From NCBI GenBank assembly GCA_030045215.1, contig JASIBJ010000498.1:1-6571 (forward strand): a stretch of DNA of 6,571 bases, in the 5' to 3' direction. The translations under genes and the position numbers were made by a program. Source of the stretch: Streptosporangiaceae bacterium. GTDB lineage: Bacteria; Actinomycetota; Actinomycetes; Streptosporangiales; Streptosporangiaceae. How positions within the stretch are numbered: position 1 is the first letter of the stretch; each line of letters opens with the position of its first letter. This document shows, piece after piece, positions 1 to 5,121 of this stretch. The notes beneath the pieces are model-generated. The model made no database searches. It saw nothing but the letters and a program-made list of their open reading frames with translations, and was not told the DNA's origin.

Positions 1-416
1 ATCGCGCCGGACTTCATCTCCTGCTCCCAGTCCTCCGCGGGGACACGCCACATGACCTCGAACTCGATGCCGTTCGGATCCTTGGCGTACAGGGACTTGG
101 ACACCCGGTGATCGCTCGCGCCCACCAGCGCTCCCCTGGCCGCCAGCCGCTCGCGAGCCTCGATCAGCTCGCCCAGCGTGCCGACCTCCCAGGCCAGGTG
201 ATACAGGCCGATATATGGCCCGACGGGCAGGTGCCCTTCAGGCACCGAGAACAGGCCGAGGTCGTGATCGTTGGCCGTGTCCTTGGCGCGCAGGAAGGCA
301 GCCCGGCCGGGAATCTCCGTCCGTACCTCGAACCCGAGGGCGTACGTGTAGAAGTCGACGCTGGCGGCCAGGTCCTTGACGTACAAGACGGCGTGATTCA
401 GGCGGCGGACGGGCAT
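1..416 (-). CDS. VOC (glyoxalase/extradiol dioxygenase) family protein, C-terminus cut by window edge
   Basis: The 138 visible residues form a vicinal-oxygen-chelate (VOC) domain, the fold of glyoxalase I, extradiol dioxygenases and fosfomycin-resistance enzymes. The two beta-alpha-beta-beta-beta halves begin at NHAVLYVKD (residues 7-15) and LYHLAWEV (71-78), and the KDPNGIEFEVMW motif lies at 112-123. The expected metal ligands are His8, His73 and Glu120, so a divalent-metal enzyme is likely; the substrate cannot be read from sequence. The start is an ATG at 416 preceded by a GGGAG Shine-Dalgarno about five bases upstream. The start lies inside the end of the upstream MBL-rhodanese gene (19-base overlap), so translational coupling is likely. 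Most of the domain is present, so probably only a short tail is missing beyond position 1. Family assignment is secure; function is unknown. Confidence 0.9.
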   Translation of the reverse strand, partial: MPVRRLNHAVLYVKDLAASVDFYTYALGFEVRTEIPGRAAFLRAKDTANDHDLGLFSVPEGHLPVGPYIGLYHLAWEVGTLGELIEARERLAARGALVGASDHRVSKSLYAKDPNGIEFEVMWRVPAEDWEQEMKSGA

Positions 417-1921
417 GGTTGCTCCCAGCAGGTGAGTCTTGCCTGGCTTAACTGAACCCGCACCGGTCTGATTCCCTGGTGCCGGCCCGCTCCGACCGGC
501 GGGTGAATGCGACCTCGGCTCGCGGCCGCCAGCCCTAACCCCCGGGCGCGCCTGGCCTCGGCCGCCGGGGCCCCGTCGTCAGACGCCGGCACGCTGAACT
601 CACCGTCGATCGCGACCACCCGCCGGCCCCGAGCGGCCAGCATGGACGCCGCGATCGCGGCCCGGTAGCCGCTCTGGCAGTGCACCCAGACCTCGCCGTC
701 TCCGATCTCGCCCATCCGTCCAGCGAGCTGGTGCAGCGGGATGTGCAGAGCGCCCTCGATGTGTCCGCTACGCCACTCCGCATCGCGGCGGACGTCGAGC
801 ACGAGGAGCCCGTCGTTCCCCCGCTGCAGGGTGAGCGCTGCGAAGTCGGCCGTCGGGAACGAGCTCAGCCGCTCCCCGGCCGCCCACGCCCTGACCGGGC
901 CCGAGGCGGCTGCTGAAATCTTGTCGATGCCAATGCGGCACAGTTCGCGCTGCGCCTCGGCTACGGCCTGCGGGGAGTCCGCGACCAGGGTCAAGGGCGC
1001 TCCCCACGGGATGAGCCAGCCGAGGTAGGTGGCCATGCTCGTGCCAGCTTCGAAGTTCAGCGATCCGGGCAGGTGCCCCGCTGCGAACGCCGCGCGTGCT
1101 CGCAGGTCCACCACCCACTCGCCGGCCTCGATCCGGCGGCGCAGCTCACCGGGAGCAGCCAGCCGCGGCGGCGAGAGGTCGGGCGCGGCCGGACCGTCCA
1201 GGTTGGCGGGCCCCATGTGCGCGTAGTAGGCCGGGTAGGCGTCCAGGCCCTCGAGAAGCTCCCGCACGTAGTCCGCCTCGCTCATGGTCAGCGCCGGGTT
1301 CCCGAATCGCTCCTGCGCGATGGTGGATCGTCCCGCGACCGGGCTGGCCTGAGTGGCGGCGCAGAAACTCCCGAATCCGTGGGTCGGGCAGATCACGGTG
1401 CCCCCGGGCAGTTCGGCCGCCAGCCGGCGGGCCGAACCGTACTGAGCGCGGCTCAGCGACTCGGCGTGCTCGGGCCCGAGCAGGTCGGTCCGGCCGGTCG
1501 AGCCCTGGAGCAGCGAGCCGCCGGTGAACACGGCCAGCACCTCGCCGGAGGCCCCGTCTGCCAGCGAGTAAGCAAGGTGTGTGAACGTGTGGCCCGGCGT
1601 GCCGATCGCCTGGACGCGCATGCCGCCCACGTCGACCACGTCGCCGTCGCTGACCGGCGTGCGGTGGAACCGCACGGGGTCCGCCCCGTTGACCATGTAC
1701 TGCGCGCCGACCGCCCGGGCCAGCGCCAGCCCGCCGGTCATGTAGTCGTTGTGCACGTGCGTCTCGAACACATGCGTGATCACGACGCCGCGGTCTGCGG
1801 CCAGGTCCGCGACCCGGTCGAAGTCCCGCTGCACGTCGACTACGAGCGCGACCGCGCCGTCGGTGGCGAGATACCCCCGGTCGCCCAGCGACGGCGTGTC
1901 GATCGCGACTATCTCAATCAT
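398..1921 (-). CDS. MBL-fold hydrolase with two C-terminal rhodanese domains (persulfide dioxygenase/sulfurtransferase-like)
   Basis: The 507-residue protein has a metallo-beta-lactamase domain (about 1-245), a degenerate rhodanese domain (about 255-345) and an intact one (about 365-440). MBL motifs are ETHVHNDYMTGG (53-64), TPGHTFTH (108-115), TGGSLLQGSTGRTDL (133-147) and PTHGFGSFC (179-187). Retained candidate metal ligands are His55, His57, Asp59, His111 and His181. The His usual after Asp59 is Tyr60, and the bridging Asp of the TGD motif is Gly135. The second rhodanese has the active loop CQSGYRA with catalytic Cys415; the first has LVAD at the equivalent place and no Cys. The layout resembles persulfide dioxygenase-sulfurtransferase fusions (CstB/ETHE1-like), suggesting cytosolic sulfane-sulfur handling, but the altered metal site leaves the reaction open. 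The start at 1921 has AGGAG seven bases upstream. Residues about 445-507 look like an unconserved tail. Second gene of the minus-strand operon, 39 bases after the HTH-citrate synthase. Confidence 0.88.
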   Translation of the reverse strand: MIEIVAIDTPSLGDRGYLATDGAVALVVDVQRDFDRVADLAADRGVVITHVFETHVHNDYMTGGLALARAVGAQYMVNGADPVRFHRTPVSDGDVVDVGGMRVQAIGTPGHTFTHLAYSLADGASGEVLAVFTGGSLLQGSTGRTDLLGPEHAESLSRAQYGSARRLAAELPGGTVICPTHGFGSFCAATQASPVAGRSTIAQERFGNPALTMSEADYVRELLEGLDAYPAYYAHMGPANLDGPAAPDLSPPRLAAPGELRRRIEAGEWVVDLRARAAFAAGHLPGSLNFEAGTSMATYLGWLIPWGAPLTLVADSPQAVAEAQRELCRIGIDKISAAASGPVRAWAAGERLSSFPTADFAALTLQRGNDGLLVLDVRRDAEWRSGHIEGALHIPLHQLAGRMGEIGDGEVWVHCQSGYRAAIAASMLAARGRRVVAIDGEFSVPASDDGAPAAEARRARGLGLAAASRGRIHPPVGAGRHQGIRPVRVQLSQARLTCWEQPCPSAA

Positions 1922-1960
1922 CTGTGAACTCCTGTGCCCGCCTCACCCACGCCGCACACG

Positions 1961-3196
1961 TCACGGGCGGGCCGAGGGCCCGACGTAGACGCCACGCGGG
2001 CGAATAGGAATATTACGCTCATATTCCTCAAGCGCATGCGCCAGCCAGCCCGCGGTTCGTGCGGTGGCGAAGATGGCCTCGCCGGCCCCGCGGATCATCC
2101 CCGCCACGTCGGCGAGAACCGCGAGCGCGAACTCGATGTTCGGCTCAGGCAACGCCCGCCGCCGGACCTGGGCGATCACGGCCTCGGCGACCTCCAGCCG
2201 CGGCGACCCGGCCGCGAACTCCGCGATGACCTGGAGCAGCAGGTTGGCCCGCGGGTCACCGCCTTTGTAGACAAAGTGTCCGAAACCCGGCAATCGCTCG
2301 CCGCGCCGGAGCCGGTCGCCGACCACCCCGGGAACGTCGGCCGGTGACTGCGCCGAGCTCAGCATCAGCTCGGCGCCGAGCGCCGCGCCGCCGTGCAGCG
2401 CGCCGCCCATGGCGCCCAGACCGGTCGCGACCACCGCGTACGGGTCGGCCCGCATCGACGCCGCGACCCTGGCCGCGAGCGTCGAGGCGGCCAGCTCGTG
2501 GTCGGCTACCAGCACCATCGCCACACCGATCACGCTGGTCAGACCATCGGGCACCGGCGCGGTGCAGAGCCGGCCGGCCAGCCGCGAGGCGATCGGGCCC
2601 CAGGTCTGCGCCTCGCCCTCAGCGTGCTGGGCCGGCAGCGCCCCCGCCATGCCCGCGATCAGGGCCCGGCCGGCCGCCATCACTGCAGGCGGGTCCAGGT
2701 GCAGCCGGAACTGGTCGGTTGCGGCCAGCGCGGGCACGATGACCTGCAGCCGCTCCAGCGGCAGCGTGGCTGGCGGCAGGGCGGCCTGCGCGGCGGCCCC
2801 GGCCGCGAGAGCTTCCGGCGTCGCTACCCAATCATTGAGGGAACGAGGCGTGTCCGGCCCGCTCTCGCCGGGCAGCGACCCGGTCCACAGCAGCAAGGCA
2901 ACGTCCTCAAAACTGCAGCGCAGCGCCAGGTCGGTGACGTCCAGACCGCGGAAGCGGAGCGTGTCGTCGGCGATCTCGGTCACAGACGACTCGATGATCA
3001 GCTCATAGCCGGCCGGCTGCCGGCGTGGCCTGCCCTTGCGGGCGAGCTCGGCGACCTCGTCGGCATCGAACATGCTCGCCCGGCCATCGGCTTCGCGCCG
3101 CCGGGTAAGCACTCCCCGGCTGACATAGGCATAAAGGCTGGCGGGTTTGATGCCCAGGCGGTCGGCCGCCTCGGCAGCGCCGATCCATTCCGTCAC
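1961..3196 (-). CDS. Citrate synthase-like protein with N-terminal helix-turn-helix DNA-binding domain
   Basis: Residues 7-30 form an excisionase/MerR-type helix-turn-helix (AAEAADRLGIKPASLYAYVS then RGVL), with the wing-like SMFDADEV at 41-48. The rest (about 62-411) is a citrate synthase fold that would join an acyl-CoA, probably acetyl- or propionyl-CoA, to oxaloacetate. Active-site landmarks are DHELAAST (His233), GGALHGGA (His268), GFGHFVYKGGDPR (His307, Arg316) and ARTAGWLAH (Arg380). The catalytic Asp expected in a PNVDF-like motif is Glu355 (PNIEF). I place the start at GTG 3196, giving 411 residues, because GGAGG lies seven bases upstream. The in-frame GTG at 3202 has that SD almost touching it. 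First gene of the minus-strand operon and divergent from the second citrate synthase. HTH-fused citrate synthases occur in other bacteria and are usually annotated as enzymes. DNA binding, and autoregulation at the divergent gap, are inferred from the HTH. Confidence 0.93.
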   Translation of the reverse strand: MTEWIGAAEAADRLGIKPASLYAYVSRGVLTRRREADGRASMFDADEVAELARKGRPRRQPAGYELIIESSVTEIADDTLRFRGLDVTDLALRCSFEDVALLLWTGSLPGESGPDTPRSLNDWVATPEALAAGAAAQAALPPATLPLERLQVIVPALAATDQFRLHLDPPAVMAAGRALIAGMAGALPAQHAEGEAQTWGPIASRLAGRLCTAPVPDGLTSVIGVAMVLVADHELAASTLAARVAASMRADPYAVVATGLGAMGGALHGGAALGAELMLSSAQSPADVPGVVGDRLRRGERLPGFGHFVYKGGDPRANLLLQVIAEFAAGSPRLEVAEAVIAQVRRRALPEPNIEFALAVLADVAGMIRGAGEAIFATARTAGWLAHALEEYERNIPIRPRGVYVGPSARP

Positions 3197-3208
3197 CCGC
3201 ACTCCTCC
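3197..3208 (-). promoter_or_regulatory. Ribosome binding site that decides the HTH-citrate synthase start
   Basis: On the minus strand AGGGAGGAG is followed by TGCGG and then GTG (3194-3196). The GGAGG core at 3204-3208 is seven bases from this GTG but only one base from the other in-frame GTG at 3200-3202. Spacing therefore favours the downstream start and a protein beginning MTEWIGAAEA. Confidence 0.75.
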
Positions 3209-3224
3209 CTGCCGCCGAGCGGGA

Positions 3225-3234
3225 CCTGATCAGG
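3225..3234. promoter_or_regulatory. Palindrome CCTGATCAGG, candidate operator in the HTH-citrate synthase leader
   Basis: This is a perfect 10-base palindrome with core TGATCA, lying between the predicted transcription start and the start codon of the HTH-citrate synthase. The same TGATCA core is found in TTGATCAA at 3281-3288, with centres 55 bases apart. Two matching dyads next to a gene for an HTH protein suggest an autoregulatory operator pair. There is no direct evidence of binding. Confidence 0.35.
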
Positions 3235-3267
3235 ACGATCCGTCGCTCGGAACTGACCAGGGCGAAC

Positions 3268-3297
3268 ATGTTAGTTGATTTTGATCAATATTGACAA
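3268..3297 (-). promoter_or_regulatory. Candidate promoter of the HTH-citrate synthase operon
   Basis: On the minus strand TTGTCA (3292-3297, five of six to the -35 consensus) is followed after 18 bases by TAACAT (3268-3273, TANNNT-type -10). Transcription would start near 3261, leaving a leader of about 65 bases. The element lies in an AT-rich island in otherwise GC-rich DNA. The TTGATCAA palindrome falls inside its spacer, where a bound protein would block RNA polymerase. Confidence 0.5.
3281..3288. promoter_or_regulatory. TTGATCAA palindrome within TTGA repeats, candidate operator
   Basis: TTGATCAA is a perfect 8-base dyad at the centre of the AT-rich island. TTGA occurs three times in the same direction, at 3275, 3281 and 3291. 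It sits in the spacer of the minus-strand promoter and just upstream of the plus-strand -35, so one bound protein could control both directions. The likeliest ligand by gene position is the HTH-citrate synthase; this is inference. Confidence 0.4.
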
Positions 3298-3321
3298 GCC
3301 CGTGCAGCAGCTACCGATAAT
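3291..3321 (+). promoter_or_regulatory. Candidate promoter of the plus-strand citrate synthase
   Basis: A perfect TTGACA (-35) at 3291-3296 is followed by GATAAT at 3316-3321 (five of six to TATAAT) with a 19-base spacer, which is longer than ideal. Transcription would begin near 3328, giving a leader of about 43 bases. The -35 box overlaps the minus-strand -35, so the two promoters are back to back and probably compete for polymerase or share control. Confidence 0.5.
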
Positions 3322-3370
3322 AGGTCGACCGCTGGACCCCCGGACCGGATCACGGACCTGAAGGAGACCC

Positions 3371-4570
3371 ATGAGCGCGCCAGTGAATCCCGCCGCCGGT
3401 GCTCCGGCTGCTACCGGGCCGTACCAGGCCGCTGCCGGCCTGGCCGACGTTTCCGTATCCAGCACGAAGGTCTCCGACGTGCTCGGACGGCTGGGCTTCT
3501 ACCACTACCGCGGCTACAACGCGGTCGATCTCGCCCGGCGCGGCACCTTCGAGGACGTTTGGTACCTGATGCTGCACGGGGAGCTGCCCACGCCGGAGGA
3601 ACGGGCCGCCTTTGCCGCCGAGGTCGCCGCTCAGCGCCAGGTGCCCGACGACGTGGCCGGACTGCTGCCGGCCATCGCACGCCTCAGCGGACCCGGCTCG
3701 CTGGAGTCGCTGCGCACGGCCCTGTCCCTGACGGCGCAGGCGATCGGCTGCCGGCCGTGGGGGGACCAGACGCCCAGGCAGACCATGGACCAGGCCATAC
3801 GGCTGAGCGCGGTGATGCCCACCCTCGCGGCCGGGCTGTACCGGCTCGCCAGCGGCCAGGAGGCCGTAGCGCCGCGCACCGACCTCGGCTACGCGGCCAG
3901 CTACCTGTACATGATCACCGGCGAAGAGCCGGACGAGCGGGCCACGTACGCGCTGGAGCGCTACCTGATGCTCACGATCGATCACGGCTTCAACAACTCG
4001 ACCTTCGCCGCCCGGGTCATCGCCTCCAGTGGCGCTGACCTCGGCGCGGTGCTCACGGGCGCGCTCGGAGCGCTGTCGGGCCCGTTGCACGGGGGCGCGC
4101 CCGCCCGCGTCTTCGACATGCTGGACGCGATCGGCACGCAGGAGAACGCCGAGCCGTGGCTACGCCACGCGATCGAGCACGGTGACAAGCTGATGGGCTT
4201 CGGGCACCGCATCTACAAGACCGTCGACCCCAGGTCGGAGCTGCTGCACGAGGTCGCTCAGGAACTGCACAGCGACCGCGTGGCATTCTCCGAGCACGTG
4301 GAAAAGACCGCCGTGGCGCTGCTGGCCGAACTCAAGCCGGGACGCGAGCTGTACGCGAACGTCGAGTTCTATGCCGGCGTGGTACTGGAGGCGGCCGGCT
4401 TGCCCAGGGAAATGTTCACACCCACGTTCGCCTGCAGCCGGATCGTCGGCTGGCTGGCCAACGTGCTGGAGCAGATCCAGGACAACCGCATCTTCCGCCC
4501 GGTTGCCAGGTACGTCGGACCCGATGCGCCAAGGGTGTTCCCCGCCTTCTGGCAGCCGGCCGCTGGTTAG
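3371..4570 (+). CDS. Citrate synthase / 2-methylcitrate synthase family enzyme
   Basis: This full-length 399-residue citrate synthase homologue has no HTH. It would condense acetyl-CoA (or propionyl-CoA) with oxaloacetate in the cytosol to give citrate (or 2-methylcitrate). Landmarks are FYHYRGYNAVDLA (43-55, the RGY/RGI motif near the N-terminus), IDHGFNNSTF (His205), GPLHGGAPA (His240), GFGHRIYKTVDPR (His279, Arg288) and SRIVGWLAN (Arg357). The catalytic Asp position is Glu332, in NVEFYAG where NVDFYSG is usual. The first 25 or so residues are Ala/Pro/Gly-rich and look like a flexible leader. The ATG at 3371 has AAGGAG at 3361-3366. It is transcribed away from the HTH-citrate synthase, with which it shares a control region and about the same fold length, so the two may act together as paralogues. 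Substrate preference cannot be settled here; citrate synthase 2-type annotation is a reasonable default. Confidence 0.93.
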   Translation: MSAPVNPAAGAPAATGPYQAAAGLADVSVSSTKVSDVLGRLGFYHYRGYNAVDLARRGTFEDVWYLMLHGELPTPEERAAFAAEVAAQRQVPDDVAGLLPAIARLSGPGSLESLRTALSLTAQAIGCRPWGDQTPRQTMDQAIRLSAVMPTLAAGLYRLASGQEAVAPRTDLGYAASYLYMITGEEPDERATYALERYLMLTIDHGFNNSTFAARVIASSGADLGAVLTGALGALSGPLHGGAPARVFDMLDAIGTQENAEPWLRHAIEHGDKLMGFGHRIYKTVDPRSELLHEVAQELHSDRVAFSEHVEKTAVALLAELKPGRELYANVEFYAGVVLEAAGLPREMFTPTFACSRIVGWLANVLEQIQDNRIFRPVARYVGPDAPRVFPAFWQPAAG

Positions 4571-4608
4571 GCGGGTCGCGCTGCCCTGAGCGAGGTCGAT
4601 CCTGACCA

Positions 4609-4669
4609 GGCGCCACTGGCGCCATCGCCGGAGCAGGCGTAGGCGCCAGGACTGCTGGTGCGCGGCGCC
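4609..4669. repeat. Cluster of four GGCGCC palindromes with two hairpins downstream of citrate synthase
   Basis: GGCGCC occurs at 4609, 4618, 4642 and 4664. The first two form a tight inverted repeat GGCGCCA-C-TGGCGCC (4609-4623). A second hairpin pairs GCGCCAG (4643-4649) with CTGGTGC (4655-4661), with one G-U pair and a 5-base loop. They follow the citrate synthase stop codon by about 40 to 100 bases and may form a 3'-UTR structure or terminator region. No T-run follows either hairpin. Confidence 0.5.
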
Positions 4670-4711
4670 CGGATCGCGGGTCCGCGAACTGTGACGTCAG
4701 ATCAAGACTTC

Positions 4712-4727
4712 AGCCGCTCCGGCGGCT
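4712..4727. terminator. Hairpin with cUCCGg tetraloop, candidate bidirectional terminator
   Basis: AGCCGC-TCCG-GCGGCT is a perfect 6-bp stem closed by a C-G pair around UCCG, a member of the very stable UNCG tetraloop class when read as plus-strand RNA. On the minus strand CTT before and AAG after can lengthen the stem with mismatches. It lies between the converging ends of the citrate synthase and the small membrane protein. Neither side has a strong U-tract, so terminator function is inferred from position and stability. Confidence 0.4.
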
Positions 4728-4773
4728 AAAAGCGACCAACCGGCTGATTTAACGGTACCCAGAGGGTTCGTCG

Positions 4774-4965
4774 TCAGCCGCCGATCTGCTTGCGGCCGCG
4801 CTGCTGGCGCAGCCTGCGGCGCTGCTCCGGGCTCAGCATCCGGTACAGAGTGACCGGAACCGCGATCGCCAGCGCGATCACAATGATGGCCGCGATGGGG
4901 TTCCAAATGAAGAGGATCAGCCCGACGATCAACGCAGCGATCCCCCACTTCATGTGCGGTGTCAT
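4774..4965 (-). CDS. Small two-helix membrane protein, function unknown
   Basis: The 63-residue product has two hydrophobic stretches, about 7-21 (WGIAALIVGLILFIW) and 23-41 (PIAAIIVIALAIAVPVTLY), joined by an Asn22-Pro23 turn. A strongly basic tail follows (Arg42, Arg49-51, Arg53, Arg56, Arg58, Lys59). By the positive-inside rule the tail should be cytoplasmic, giving a helical hairpin with both ends inside, or one kinked span. The ATG at 4965 is chosen over Met5 because AGGGAGG lies four bases upstream of it. It stands alone, convergent with the citrate synthase and divergent from the HhH-GPD gene. I do not recognise a named family. Codon use fits the neighbours and the SD is good, so it is probably a real gene rather than a shadow frame. 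Confidence 0.75.
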   Translation of the reverse strand: MTPHMKWGIAALIVGLILFIWNPIAAIIVIALAIAVPVTLYRMLSPEQRRRLRQQRGRKQIGG

Positions 4966-5121
4966 ACCGCCTCCCTTCGGGGAACCCCTTCCCCTGATCT
5001 ATATCAACACTCAATCCAGGCCGGGAGTTCCCGCCCAGTCTGCGGCAATCTGTCCCCGCAGTATGCCCTGCACAGGACCCGATGGTAGATGATGGGCTGC
5101 GTTGACTACCGGAGGCTCCCC
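4966..5121. promoter_or_regulatory. Divergent intergenic region between small membrane protein and HhH-GPD gene
   Basis: These 156 bases should hold promoters for both flanking genes. On the minus strand the AT-rich GATATAGAT (4998-5006) lies about 35 bases before the membrane protein start and is a possible -10 region, but no good -35 is seen. On the plus strand GGTAGATGATG (5084-5094) could include a -10, also without a clear -35. Neither is convincing by itself. Confidence 0.3.
5111..5115 (+). promoter_or_regulatory. Shine-Dalgarno fixing the HhH-GPD start
   Basis: GGAGG followed by six bases and ATG (5122) marks the start and rules against the in-frame ATG 33 bases upstream. Confidence 0.75.

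Larger units (their letters stand above)
4571..4773. other. Non-coding stretch between citrate synthase and small membrane protein
   Basis: I see no supported gene in these 203 bases between two convergently transcribed stop codons. Besides the GGCGCC cluster there is a perfect dyad TCGCGG-GT-CCGCGA at 4674-4687 and a UCCG-tetraloop hairpin at 4712-4727. The structure-rich sequence suits transcript ends from both sides. Confidence 0.6.

Noticed and set aside
1073..1927. Long plus-strand open frame (284 residues) opposite the MBL-rhodanese gene
   Set aside because: It is antisense to a gene with clear MBL and rhodanese motifs, and its product is Arg/Gly/Ala/Val-rich without recognisable domains. 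High-GC DNA commonly gives such shadow frames.
2393..3229. Plus-strand open frame of 278 residues opposite the HTH-citrate synthase
   Set aside because: The opposite strand encodes unmistakable citrate synthase motifs; this frame has no domain and no suitable SD.
3350..4090. Minus-strand frame of 246 residues opposite the second citrate synthase
   Set aside because: Shadow of the real plus-strand gene, with Arg/Gly-rich composition and no motif.
5089..5121. Upstream in-frame ATG for the HhH-GPD protein
   Set aside because: The extra 11 residues include the SD region itself; GGAGG at 5111-5115 fits ATG 5122.
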